Below, piece by piece: positions 7,734 through 16,226 of a stretch of 64,000 nucleotides of DNA (the first letter of the stretch is position 1; each line of letters begins with the position of its first letter). The notes below the pieces were generated by a model that saw nothing but the letters and a program-made list of their open reading frames with translations, had not been told where the DNA came from and searched no databases. This DNA comes from Candidatus Sulfotelmatobacter sp. (GTDB lineage: Bacteria > Acidobacteriota > Terriglobia > Terriglobales > Acidobacteriaceae): NCBI GenBank assembly GCA_025462865.1, contig JAOAPI010000046.1:1-64000 (forward strand), read 5' to 3'. Made by a program: the position numbers and the translations under genes.

Positions 7734-8861
7734 ATGCGCTTGATTACAAATGCTAACAATTGCCGATTCCCGCTGCTGACGCTGCTATTGCTCTTTATCA
7801 GTATCAGTGGGGCGAAAATCAGCCAGAGTCAGGAATCTGCCGGTCAACCCAACTCCAACCAGGCAGAACAGATCCGCGTACCCAATCGCTCGCCTAATGC
7901 TCTGTTCCAAGGCAAACAAGGCAAACAGAAAACAGAGATACACTTCGATCCTGCCAGCAACATGGTAACGATGAAGCTGCTGGTGCAGGATTCAAGTGGC
8001 TATTTCATTCCGAATATTCGGCGTGAGAATTTCGCTGTGTACGAGAACGGAGTCCGACAGCAAATTGACACGGTTGAGATCGAGCATCCCGCTGTTTCGC
8101 TGGGACTGCTCATTGAATTCGGTGGTCGCGCACCGGGATTCAATCGGCTCCTGGGCGAGCAAGTCTCCAGTGCGAGCCGTCAACTCTTAGAGGAGGCAGG
8201 GCATGAGGACAAGATTGCGGTATGGAAATACAGCGACAAAGTGGAGAAACTTGCGGATTTCTCGACAACACACGATACGCTTGAAACTCTCTTTTACTCA
8301 CTCGGAACGCCAGAAGTTTCCGAGACAAACCTCTACGATGCCCTGATTTTCAGCTTGGATCAGATGCGAGGAGTAACGGGACGCAAAGCTCTCATCTTGA
8401 TTTCCTCTGGAATTGATACGTTCAGCAAGGCTACTTACCAGGATGCGCTGAAGGCCGCGGGAGAATCCGATTCTCCGATCTACGCGATCAGCTTGACGCG
8501 AAGCTTACGAAATCTCCTGGACCTGCATGATCTCACAGCTTCGGTTGGACGAATTGATTGGGACAAAGCAGACAAAGAACTACAAAACATCGCCATGGTT
8601 TCCGGTGGCCGCGCCTACACTCCACAAAACACACTCAACCTTTCCTCGATTTACGACGACGTGATGGAAAATCTCAAAACTAGGTACGTGATTACCTACC
8701 GGTCGTCCACAAAAGATGTGACTTCTCCGCGCACAGTGCGGGTCGAGTTAGTGAATCCCAAGACGGGCGGCTCTCTGCGGATTGTTGATGCAGCGGGCAA
8801 AGCCGTTCACGCGAGTGTGGTTTTGCAAAGCAGCTATTTGCCAACTGCTTCAGGCAAGTGA
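7734..8861 (+). CDS. VWFA-related Acidobacteria-type secreted protein
   Basis: This 375-residue protein has a signal peptide (PLLTLLLLFISISGA, about residues 12-28), a strand-rich segment (LLVQDSSGYFIPNIRRENFA) typical of the Acidobacteria VWFA-related family, and a von Willebrand A-like domain from about residue 115 (ALILISSGIDTFS). The expected DxSxS metal site after the first strand is replaced by EFGGR, so metal-dependent adhesion is doubtful. ATG 7734 precedes a good signal peptide and is preferred over TTG 7698. Such proteins are numerous in Acidobacteria genomes and their function is unknown. Probably periplasmic or surface-exposed. Confidence 0.85.
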   Translation: MRLITNANNCRFPLLTLLLLFISISGAKISQSQESAGQPNSNQAEQIRVPNRSPNALFQGKQGKQKTEIHFDPASNMVTMKLLVQDSSGYFIPNIRRENFAVYENGVRQQIDTVEIEHPAVSLGLLIEFGGRAPGFNRLLGEQVSSASRQLLEEAGHEDKIAVWKYSDKVEKLADFSTTHDTLETLFYSLGTPEVSETNLYDALIFSLDQMRGVTGRKALILISSGIDTFSKATYQDALKAAGESDSPIYAISLTRSLRNLLDLHDLTASVGRIDWDKADKELQNIAMVSGGRAYTPQNTLNLSSIYDDVMENLKTRYVITYRSSTKDVTSPRTVRVELVNPKTGGSLRIVDAAGKAVHASVVLQSSYLPTASGK

Positions 8862-9032
8862 TGTCCGCAACGTGGAATACTCGACGGAAGCGTAGCCTTC
8901 CGGTCCAATCCTTACGGCTAAGGTCGTAATTCCCTTTTGCTCTTACGAAGAATTGTCTTGACCAGTCCCGCCGCGTAGCCTCAGGAGGATGAAGTTTTCG
9001 ATTGCTCTAGTGAGCTTCAAGGAGATTGAATC

Positions 9033-9374
9033 ATGAAAAGCTTAAAGTTATCACTGCTGGCGCTCAGTTTGACTCTATGGGTTGTGGCTGTGTCTCAGGC
9101 AACCCCGCAACAAAACGGCAGCCAACAGGGCGCCGGTCAGCAAAACCAAATGGACCAGACGCAAGCCAACTCAAAAGCCAATCAGAACATGTCGGGAAGC
9201 GTTAGTTCCAGCGGCAAGAATTTTGTGAATGACAAGGATAATAAGAAATATAAGGTGGATAACCCAGATGCTCTGAAGGGGCACGAGGGGCAACACGTGC
9301 AGATCATCGTACACGTCGACCCCGATACGGGAGATCTCCACATCATGCAGATCGAAATGCCCGATCAGCGATAA
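9033..9374 (+). CDS. Small secreted protein with Gln/Asn-rich linker
   Basis: This 113-residue protein has a clear signal peptide (LLALSLTLWVVAVSQA), a low-complexity Gln/Asn/Ser linker (about residues 25-62) and a compact C-terminal domain (FVNDKDNKKYKVDNPDAL, then GHEGQHVQIIVHVD). The last part resembles small secreted domains I associate with DUF5818 in Acidobacteria, from memory only. GGAG lies about nine bases before the ATG. Probably periplasmic; role unknown. Confidence 0.75.
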   Translation: MKSLKLSLLALSLTLWVVAVSQATPQQNGSQQGAGQQNQMDQTQANSKANQNMSGSVSSSGKNFVNDKDNKKYKVDNPDALKGHEGQHVQIIVHVDPDTGDLHIMQIEMPDQR

Positions 9375-9778
9375 GAGTTTTTCGACGCGTTTGAGTCGGA
9401 TCCGGCAACGATGCGGTCTACGTGGACGGCCATGCTCGGCATCTTTGAAGCTCCTCAAAGACCCGGGCGGAAAGTCCACCCTCAGACCGCGTCGCTGTCG
9501 CAACTGTGAAAGCGATGCTCGGCACCATGAACACCTCAGCGGCCTTGACCGATGGCTGGGGTGGATGTCAAACTATTGCTGGCAAAAGAAATACACGGCG
9601 GTTGTTTTGCTGCATACAATCTCGGCACAACCCACGTACAATGGAACCGGGATGTTGGGGAGCATCTGGGCCCTTCGCCCAAATGTGGGAACGTTAAGCT
9701 ACGTGCTTTCAACGTCATAGACTTTCCCCCTCCAGTCCATTACGTTAATTCTGAAACAATTTAGGATCCGCTGATTCC
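9375..9778. other. 404-base intergenic region before secG
   Basis: Open frames cross this region (for example 9391-9720 on the plus strand) but have no recognisable family, signal peptide or ribosome site, and their composition looks non-coding. A GC-rich part at about 9400-9500 contains repeated GATGC(T/G)CGGC-like words (CATGCTCGGCATC near 9431, GATGCTCGGCACC near 9513). It could be structured RNA or decayed sequence. I could not fold it into a known RNA. Confidence 0.4.
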
Positions 9779-10111
9779 ATGATTATTCTTGTCACCACTA
9801 TCCACGTCATCGTTTGCCTCTTTCTCATTATTGTTGTGCTGCTCCAAAGCGGTAAGGCGGGCGACATTTCCGCAGCCTTTGGCGGCCAGGGTAGTCAAGC
9901 CGCATTCGGACCCCGCGGGGCAGCGACCGCCCTCTCCAAAGCGACCACGCTCTCGGCAGTTTTGTTCATGCTAACGTCGGTGACGCTCTCCATCTATGCC
10001 ATCAAACATGGCGGACCCGGTTCCGTGTTGCAGGGAGTGAAATCCGCGCCGGTCAAAACGCAGCCGGCAGCGCCCGCACCAGCTCCGGCCACTCCGCCGG
10101 TGAAAAAGTAA
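9779..10111 (+). CDS. secG: Preprotein translocase subunit SecG
   Basis: SecG is the small accessory subunit of the SecYEG export channel. This 110-residue protein shows the family pattern: an N-terminal membrane helix (IHVIVCLFLIIVVLLQSGK), the conserved loop GDISAAFGGQGSQAAFG, a second helix (LSAVLFMLTSVTLSIYAI) and an Ala/Pro-rich cytoplasmic tail (APAPAPATPPVKK) common in SecG of this phylum. Confidence 0.95.
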   Translation: MIILVTTIHVIVCLFLIIVVLLQSGKAGDISAAFGGQGSQAAFGPRGAATALSKATTLSAVLFMLTSVTLSIYAIKHGGPGSVLQGVKSAPVKTQPAAPAPAPATPPVKK

Positions 10112-10303
10112 ACCTCGAATCCTGTTGAAAGTCTTCCCTTCCCTGGAATTCTCGACACGACTCTTCACTCGTGCCACCTTCATTTCGAGCGCCTATCGTG
10201 CAGTTCTCCACTGCGCAGGTTGCGGGTTTTGCTGTAATTGTATTTGCCGCAATCGGGTGCTACCATCCGAATATCGGCACTTATAGCCGCGGAGGTATCG
10301 ACA

Positions 10304-10618
10304 ATGTCGGATCGAGATGGCAACGGTTTTGTGTGGTTTTTGGCGGGACTGGGCGTGGGCGCGGCTGTCGGAATCTTATATGCTCCGCAGCCTGGCACCG
10401 AGACCCGGGAAGCACTTCGCGCCCGAGCCGAAGAGGGCCGCGATTACATGAAGACGCGAGCTCGCGATGCCCGCAATCAGGCTTCCGAGTGGGTAGATCG
10501 CGGTCGCGACGTCGTGAATCAGCAGAAGGATCAGTTCAAAGCCGCATACGAGGCCGGACGGCAGGCCTATCAGGAAGCCACGACTGAGACCACTGCCGGA
10601 GCCCCTAAGAACCTGTAA
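10304..10618 (+). CDS. YtxH-domain protein
   Basis: This 104-residue protein has one N-terminal membrane helix (FVWFLAGLGVGAAVGILYAP) followed by a long charged amphipathic helix (EALRARAEEGRDYMKTRARD), the layout of the YtxH/DUF883-like family. The motif GILYAPQPGTETRE is typical. ATG 10304 is chosen because GCGGAGG lies just upstream. A DUF948-like gene follows, a pairing often seen in Gram-positive bacteria and Acidobacteria. A membrane-anchored stress role is suggested for the family, but the molecular function is unknown. Confidence 0.87.
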   Translation: MSDRDGNGFVWFLAGLGVGAAVGILYAPQPGTETREALRARAEEGRDYMKTRARDARNQASEWVDRGRDVVNQQKDQFKAAYEAGRQAYQEATTETTAGAPKNL

Positions 10619-10675
10619 ATTTGGGTCTGCGGCGCCGGCAAAAATACCAGCTGACGCCGCAGGAAAGCTTTTTTT

Positions 10676-11197
10676 ATGGAAAACCTTACGACTATCTTCA
10701 TTGGCGTGACGGCGGTAGCCGTTCTTCTGCAGGCGGGCCTCCTGCTCGGGATGTACCTGGCCATGCGAAAAACCAGCACGCGCCTGGAGTCGCTGGCCGA
10801 AGAAGTAAAAACCAAGGCGCTACCCGCAATTGACTCGGCGCAGGCGTTGCTGAACGATATCCGCCCCAAGCTCGAAGTGATAGCGGAAAATCTATCGGTC
10901 GCCACGTCCACAGTCCGCGGCCAATTGGAACGCGTCGATGCCACTGTAAATGATGTTGTGGATCGTGCACGACTGCAAGTGATTCGGGCTGATGACCTGC
11001 TCAACCGCACGCTGGATAAAGTGGAAGAAACCTCGGAGATTGTTCACAAGACTGTGGTTTCACCGGTACGCCAAGTGTCCGGCTTAGTTCGCGGGGTGAC
11101 GGCTGGCATTGAGTTTCTGATCGGCCGCCGCGGCCGCGCAAACGGACGCAGCCGAGATGTGCGGCGTCCGGTGCCGCAGGACGAGATGTTCATCTAG
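10676..11197 (+). CDS. DUF948-like membrane-anchored coiled-coil protein
   Basis: This 173-residue protein has an N-terminal membrane helix (IFIGVTAVAVLLQAGLLLGM) and long helical segments with regularly spaced Val, Leu and Asp (DSAQALLNDIRPKLEVIAEN), as in DUF948 proteins. The basic C-terminus (RRGRANGRSRDVRR) may contact nucleic acid or lipid head groups. It follows the YtxH gene by 57 bases on the same strand. A hairpin (GCGACT/AGTCGC, 11205-11222) lies just after the stop but lacks a T-run. Function unknown. Confidence 0.78.
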   Translation: MENLTTIFIGVTAVAVLLQAGLLLGMYLAMRKTSTRLESLAEEVKTKALPAIDSAQALLNDIRPKLEVIAENLSVATSTVRGQLERVDATVNDVVDRARLQVIRADDLLNRTLDKVEETSEIVHKTVVSPVRQVSGLVRGVTAGIEFLIGRRGRANGRSRDVRRPVPQDEMFI

Positions 11198-11259
11198 ATC
11201 GGTTGCGACTCCTTTCAGTCGCGGCTGAAAGACATTCCGAACCTTCCTGATTTTTGCTC

Positions 11260-11643
11260 ATGCGTTATTTGGTCCGAGCTCGTCTTAAATCCGGCTGTGA
11301 GCTTAGTCTGCTCGATTCCATTCATAATGAGACACTCGGCGAAGGCTCCGTCGCCGAGGGCGAATATCTGCGCAATATGAATGCGGCGAGACGCTCCGCA
11401 GATAATACTGTCCGCTGGGTCGAGATCTGCTACTGCCCCACTCCGCTACAGGAAGAACGTCCCTACTGGGAAGAATATTTCGATCTCATAAAAGTGCAGG
11501 ACGCCCACGACCGCCGCAAGTGCCGTGACCAGAACGGAACTGAACCTTGGGCTTGTGGAAACTGTGACTGCACTGCGCGCCTGGAAAGCAAGCTGAAAGG
11601 ATCCGGCACGGGTTTCCTCGATTCGCTTTCCACCAAGAAGTAG
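11260..11643 (+). CDS. Conserved hypothetical protein with C-terminal Cys cluster
   Basis: This 127-residue protein begins RYLVRARLKSGCELSLLDSI, is probably a small alpha/beta fold, and carries a Cys-rich segment near the C-terminus (KCRDQNG...WACGNCDCTA) that could bind a metal. I chose ATG 11260; a TTG two codons earlier is possible. Ribosome site weak. I do not recognise a named family. It stands alone between the DUF948-like gene and a small helical protein. Confidence 0.65.
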   Translation: MRYLVRARLKSGCELSLLDSIHNETLGEGSVAEGEYLRNMNAARRSADNTVRWVEICYCPTPLQEERPYWEEYFDLIKVQDAHDRRKCRDQNGTEPWACGNCDCTARLESKLKGSGTGFLDSLSTKK

Positions 11644-11830
11644 CCAGCCATCCAGTAGGTCTAGGCATCAAACAAATGGGGGAATATACCTCTTTACCTG
11701 ATATTTTTTACGTTCGTCTGCCCAGGGCGCGGCTGGGCGCTTGGCTCCTACAAGTTTGGCAGTATTGTTTCAATTCCCTGGCCGCACTACAAGAACACCA
11801 CGCCCACTACGTTCCTCAAAATGGTGAATT

Positions 11831-12022
11831 ATGGATGGACCTAGCGTCGAGGAACTGCGGGACGAGCTGCAACGGCTGATGCAGGAGCAAATTGAGAGTT
11901 TAGCCAGACAAACATTCCTGGGCATTACCCCAGAAGATTTGCGCCAGGAAAAGGAGCGACTGCTGCGCATCCGCGAAGTGTCTGCTGATTTTTTGGAGGC
12001 CTTAAAGAGGATGGCGCCGTAG
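11831..12022 (+). CDS. Small helical protein of unknown function
   Basis: This 63-residue, highly charged, helix-only frame (VEELRDELQRLMQEQIESL, then EDLRQEKERLLRIREVSA) has heptad-like spacing and protein-like composition, which suggests a real small gene. Ribosome site weak. It lies 57 bases before the orphan at 12079 on the same strand. No function can be assigned. Confidence 0.55.
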   Translation: MDGPSVEELRDELQRLMQEQIESLARQTFLGITPEDLRQEKERLLRIREVSADFLEALKRMAP

Positions 12023-12078
12023 ACTCGAATCAGGTTTACGAAAGTAGCGTAGAGACGTTACTGTCGAAAGGAAAATCT

Positions 12079-12330
12079 ATGACGGACAAGCCAAGTGTAA
12101 CCCTACCCGGAACGGTTGAAAAAATCATAAAACCCTCACACCCGAATCAATCCGAGAAGGCTCAGATTGCTGTTGAAGGGGGTGACGACATGTACCGCGA
12201 AATCAGGATTAAGAATTCGCTTGGCAACAACAACGGCGGTGATGTGCGCCTTAAGGAGGGCGCAGAAGTTGAAGTCACTGTTGAAGCCGATCCACAGGCA
12301 ACAACGCCCAAGGGCAAAGAAAAACATTAA
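12079..12330 (+). CDS. Small conserved orphan protein, paralogue of the 4919 gene
   Basis: This 83-residue protein has a strong ribosome site (AAAGGAAAA before ATG). The pattern is G-T-V-x-x-I near the start, then AQIAVEGGDDMYREIRIKN, VRLKEGAEVEVTVE and a Lys-rich tail. Spacing and residues match the product of 4919-5161, so the two are members of one small family, probably beta-stranded. Cytosolic; function unknown. Confidence 0.65.
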   Translation: MTDKPSVTLPGTVEKIIKPSHPNQSEKAQIAVEGGDDMYREIRIKNSLGNNNGGDVRLKEGAEVEVTVEADPQATTPKGKEKH

Positions 12331-12441
12331 CGCTATTTTACGTTGATGTGACTCGGGAGCTGTCCTTCCGCTACTAGGAGCACATCAGCGACCTCGCTCT
12401 TTCTCGCGCATCAACATCGAGCAAGACTACGCGCGCAGATT

Positions 12442-13554
12442 CTAGGAAATCCACCCGCCGCCGAAGACAACGTCATCGTCGTAAAACACAGCAGCCTGGC
12501 CCGGAGTAATGGCGCGCTGCGGCTCATCAAAGGTGACCAGAACCTCATCTGCACCAACTTTTTCCAGCACGGCGGCAGCGGGTTCGTGACGGTGACGAAT
12601 TTTCACAGTGACTCGCATGGGCTCGCGCAGTTCGGCAGTCGCGATCAGATTCACGCGGCGCGCGCGCAGCGTCCGCGAGTAAAGATGCTCATCCGCGCCG
12701 ACGATCACTTGCTTGTCAGCTCCGTTGATCTGGATCACATAAAGGGGCGACCCCGTTGCCACGCCCAGGCCTTTGCGCTGACCGACCGTGAAGTTGTGAA
12801 CGCCGCCATGTTCGCCAATCACTTCCCCGTCCGTGGTCACCAGTTCGCCCGCTGTATCAGGTAAGGCGTCACCCCGTTCCGCCAAATAGGCATCGATGAA
12901 ACGCTTGTAATCACCACCGGGGACGAAGCATATCTCCTGCGAATCCGGCTTCTCCGCAAGAGCCAAGCCCTGCTTGCGGGCCAGCTCTCGAACCTCCGGT
13001 TTCGTCATTCTGCCAAGAGGAAAGAGGGTGCGACTGAGTTGCTGTTGAGTCAGACCGAACAGGAAATAAGTCTGGTCCTTGCTGCGATCGGCCGGGCGCT
13101 TCAGCAGCCAGCGCTCACGTGCGTCATCAAACTCGACTCGAGCGTAGTGGCCCGTGGCTACGCTATCAGCGCCGATCTGTTGCGCGACCGCGAGCAGTTG
13201 ATCAAATTTCAAATGATTGTTGCACAGGCTGCAGGGGATCGGTGTGCGTCCGGAAAGATATTCCGCAACGAACGGACGCACTACGTCGCGCTCGAATCGC
13301 TCTTCATGATTGACAACGTAATACGGAATGCCGATGTGCTCCGCCACGCGCCGCGCATCATAGACATCGTCGAGCGAGCAGCAGCGGCCCGTTACCGTCT
13401 CGGGCATGCCTTCGTGGCCAGCAAGCCGCCTCTGGTTCCACAGCTGCATAGTCAGGCCAATAATGTTGTGCCCGTCTGCGCGCAGCATCGCCGCGACGGT
13501 GGAAGAATCAACTCCACCCGACATGGCGACGGCGATGGTTTGAGTCATTGTCAT
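12442..13554 (-). CDS. mnmA: tRNA-specific 2-thiouridylase MnmA
   Basis: MnmA adenylates and thiolates U34 of Lys, Glu and Gln tRNAs. The protein shows the PP-loop AMSGGVDSS, the first catalytic Cys motif (PCSLCNNHLKF), the second (SQEICFVPGGDYKRF), and a C-terminal beta-barrel (VGQRKGLGVATG). Length (370 residues from ATG 13554) is normal. The ATG at 13548 (MTQTIAV) is also possible; the frame extends to 13572. The cysteine desulfurase gene ends about 20 bases upstream on the same strand, so the sulfur donor and the thiolase are co-transcribed. Confidence 0.95.
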   Translation of the reverse strand: MTMTQTIAVAMSGGVDSSTVAAMLRADGHNIIGLTMQLWNQRRLAGHEGMPETVTGRCCSLDDVYDARRVAEHIGIPYYVVNHEERFERDVVRPFVAEYLSGRTPIPCSLCNNHLKFDQLLAVAQQIGADSVATGHYARVEFDDARERWLLKRPADRSKDQTYFLFGLTQQQLSRTLFPLGRMTKPEVRELARKQGLALAEKPDSQEICFVPGGDYKRFIDAYLAERGDALPDTAGELVTTDGEVIGEHGGVHNFTVGQRKGLGVATGSPLYVIQINGADKQVIVGADEHLYSRTLRARRVNLIATAELREPMRVTVKIRHRHEPAAAVLEKVGADEVLVTFDEPQRAITPGQAAVFYDDDVVFGGGWIS

Positions 13555-13575
13555 AGGATGGCTAAATGCCAACGG

Positions 13576-14745
13576 CTAACTGCTAATTACGGCTTTCCTG
13601 AACGTCGGCGACAACTCTCTCAGCCGCGTCACGGTCTCGAGCACCAACCCAACCGCCAGATCGATGTCTTCCGCAGTGTTCTGCTTCCCCAGGCTAAACC
13701 GAATACTGGCGCGAGCACGGTCATTGCTCAGACCCATTGCCATAAGCACATGAGACGGCTCAATCGCGCCCGACGAACAGGCGGCGCCCGTCGAGACGGC
13801 CAATCCCTTGAGATCGAGTGCGATCACCATCGACTCGCCGTCGACATGATCAAAGTAAATGTTGGACGTATTCGGCACGCGCGTCGCGCCTCCGCCATTC
13901 ACGGCAGCTTCTTCGACGTGAGAGAGAATTCCCTGCTGCAGGCGGTCGCGCATTGCTGAAATTTTTTCGTTATCGCCACGCTCGAACCCTTCCATCGCCA
14001 ATTTCGCGGCCTTACCCAGAGCGACGATTCCCGGAACATTTTCCGTGCCTGCCCGGCGCGAACGTTCATGCCGTCCACCATAAAACAACGGCTGGATACG
14101 CGTTCCCTTGCGGACGTAAAGCGCTCCAACGCCCTGCGGTGCATGCATTTTGTGGCCGGAAATCGAAAGCGTGTGGCAACCGATCCGCCTCACATCGATT
14201 GGGACCTTGCCCACGGCTTGAACTGCGTCCGTATGAAAGGAGACTCCAGCCTCAACGGCGATCTTTCCAACTTCCTCGACCGGTTGCAGCACTCCGGTTT
14301 CATTATTTGCCATCATGATCGAAATCAGCCTCGTCGTGGGACGCAATGCCCGCCGCACATCATCGGGATCAACCATGCCCCGGCCGTCCACCGGAACATA
14401 CGTGACGTCGCAGCCTGTTTCCTGCATGTGTTTGCAGGCATGCAGCACGGCATGGTGCTCGATGCTGGAAGTAATCAGGTGATCGCCCGCACTGGCCAGT
14501 CCCGCAATTGCCAGGTTGTCGCTCTCGGTTCCGCCGCTGGTGAACACGAGCTCAGCGGCTCGGCAGTTTAATAACGAAGCCACGGAATCTCGCGCCTGCT
14601 CGACTGCGGCACGCGTCTCCTGCCCATGATGGTGGATCGATGAGGCATTGCCAAAGTGCTCGCCGAAGTATGGACGCATGGCGTCAAACACCTCCAGGAG
14701 CACCGGCGTAGTGGCATTATTGTCGAGGTAAATGCGCCGCATCAT
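13576..14745 (-). CDS. Cysteine desulfurase (NifS/IscS family)
   Basis: This PLP enzyme takes sulfur from cysteine as a persulfide. It shows the start RRIYLDNNATTPV, the cofactor Lys in SISGHKMHAPQG, the catalytic Cys in STGAACSSGAIEPSHVL, and RAGTENVPGIV. From ATG 14745 (or the adjacent 14742) it is about 390 residues, normal for the family; the longer frame to 14832 adds unrelated residues. Located directly before mnmA, it most likely feeds tRNA 2-thiolation and possibly Fe-S assembly. No iscU or iscA is adjacent. Confidence 0.94.
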   Translation of the reverse strand: MMRRIYLDNNATTPVLLEVFDAMRPYFGEHFGNASSIHHHGQETRAAVEQARDSVASLLNCRAAELVFTSGGTESDNLAIAGLASAGDHLITSSIEHHAVLHACKHMQETGCDVTYVPVDGRGMVDPDDVRRALRPTTRLISIMMANNETGVLQPVEEVGKIAVEAGVSFHTDAVQAVGKVPIDVRRIGCHTLSISGHKMHAPQGVGALYVRKGTRIQPLFYGGRHERSRRAGTENVPGIVALGKAAKLAMEGFERGDNEKISAMRDRLQQGILSHVEEAAVNGGGATRVPNTSNIYFDHVDGESMVIALDLKGLAVSTGAACSSGAIEPSHVLMAMGLSNDRARASIRFSLGKQNTAEDIDLAVGLVLETVTRLRELSPTFRKAVISS

Positions 14746-14856
14746 GCTTACTATTCTACAGGGTTTGGCAGGATAGGCTTCGGAATCATCCCTCCAAGAG
14801 AAGTGTGGAGTCCGGAGATGCGGCTCAGACATTAGGAGATCATCAAATTTGATCGA

Positions 14857-15999
14857 TCAGCGTTTTTCCATCGCTAGGTAACGATTGGGATACTCCGGAC
14901 CCTGATACTCAGCCCGCGGACGAATCAAACGGTTGTCATCGAGTTGCTCGATCACGTGCGCCGCCCAGCCGCTGATGCGAGAGACGGCAAATACCGGCGT
15001 AAACATGTCTTCATCGATGCCTAACACGTGATATGTGGAAGCAGAATAAAAGTCCACGTTGGCGTTGAGTTTCTTTTCCGCTTTCACGAACTTTTCGATT
15101 TTGTCCGACATCTCGTACCATTGTGGCTGCCCGCTCGATTTCCCCAGATCGCGCGACATTACGCGCAAGTGCGTGGCCCGCGGATCTTCAGTGTGATACA
15201 CGCGATGGCCGAAGCCGGGAACTTTTTTCTTTTGCGCCAGCATGTCACGCACGTGGGCAATGGGATCAGATTTCTTCCGATCAATTGCATCCAGTATTCG
15301 GAATACAGCCTCGTTTGCTCCGCCATGAAGCGGCCCCTTCAGCGCTCCGATCGCCGACGTGATCGCGGAATGCATGTCTGACAAAGTCGCCGCGGTTACA
15401 CGAGCCGCAAACGTGGACGCATTCAACTCATGATCCGCATGCAGGATCAGGGCGATGTCGAGCGCCCGTTCGGCCGTCGATGAAGGCTTGGTTCCATTCA
15501 ACTGCAGCAAGAAGTTCGCGGCGTGCGAGAGAGAGCGGTCCGCCTCAACCACTGGTTTGCCTTTGCGAATACGGTCGTAGGCAGCGACAATCATCGCGAT
15601 CTGCGAAGTCAGCCGGATGGCCTTGCGAACGTTGGCTTCGTGATCGTTGTTCTTATCGTCTGCGTCGTAAAAAGCCAGCGCCGAAACCGTGGTCCGCAGC
15701 ACATCCATTGGCAGCGCCGTCTTCGGAACGCTGCGGAGCAACGCGATAATCGCCGGATCCAATTGGCGCTCCTGCGCCAAGCGCTGCTGCAAATCCTTTA
15801 ACTCGCTTTGATTGGGCAGACGTCCAAACCAAAGCAGGTAGCAGGTCTCCTCAAAACTGGAATGCTCGGCCAGTTCGTGAATGTCAATGCCGCGATAGGC
15901 GAGCACACCACGGTCTCCATCGATATAACAAATGCTGGAGTTGGTAGCGACAATGCCTTCCATGCCCTTAGGGCCGACGGAACTGGTGACGCTGGACAT
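14857..15999 (-). CDS. Citrate synthase (citrate/2-methylcitrate synthase family)
   Basis: Condenses acetyl-CoA with oxaloacetate (or propionyl-CoA in the methylcitrate branch). The catalytic motifs are visible: His in LHADHELNASTFAARV, His in GFGHRVYHTEDPRA, and Asp in NVDFYSAS, plus KGPLHGGANEAVF. From ATG 15999, 381 residues is the short dimeric type. GCGAGA upstream supports this start over the extension to 16095. Whether it is the TCA enzyme or PrpC cannot be decided from sequence; no prpB or prpD is adjacent. Confidence 0.93.
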   Translation of the reverse strand: MSSVTSSVGPKGMEGIVATNSSICYIDGDRGVLAYRGIDIHELAEHSSFEETCYLLWFGRLPNQSELKDLQQRLAQERQLDPAIIALLRSVPKTALPMDVLRTTVSALAFYDADDKNNDHEANVRKAIRLTSQIAMIVAAYDRIRKGKPVVEADRSLSHAANFLLQLNGTKPSSTAERALDIALILHADHELNASTFAARVTAATLSDMHSAITSAIGALKGPLHGGANEAVFRILDAIDRKKSDPIAHVRDMLAQKKKVPGFGHRVYHTEDPRATHLRVMSRDLGKSSGQPQWYEMSDKIEKFVKAEKKLNANVDFYSASTYHVLGIDEDMFTPVFAVSRISGWAAHVIEQLDDNRLIRPRAEYQGPEYPNRYLAMEKR

Positions 16000-16226
16000 A
16001 ATTTCTCGCTTCGTGTGATTGAACACCGTTGCGGAGCCGGGCGCGGGAGGAGCGCGAGGAAGGCAACTTTCTTTTATACGCGAAAAACGGCTCACATTCC
16101 ATAGACCCCAGTGACTCCGTTAGCCGCATTTTGCAGCGGCCTCGAATCGCGGCGTATATTAAGAGGTTCGTTCAAAACTCGCCGAGGACGCTGTAATCGC
16201 CCGTCATGATCCGCTGGAGGATTTCC

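Noticed and set aside
9391-9720. 109-residue frame in the region before secG
   Set aside because: No ribosome site, no recognisable family and composition unlike neighbouring genes.
11205-11222. Hairpin GCGACT/AGTCGC after the DUF948-like gene as a terminator
   Set aside because: Stem of six pairs and no T-run; too weak to call.
13039-13959. 306-residue plus-strand frame across mnmA and the desulfurase gene
   Set aside because: Antisense shadow spanning two well-supported genes; composition rich in Arg and His, no domain.
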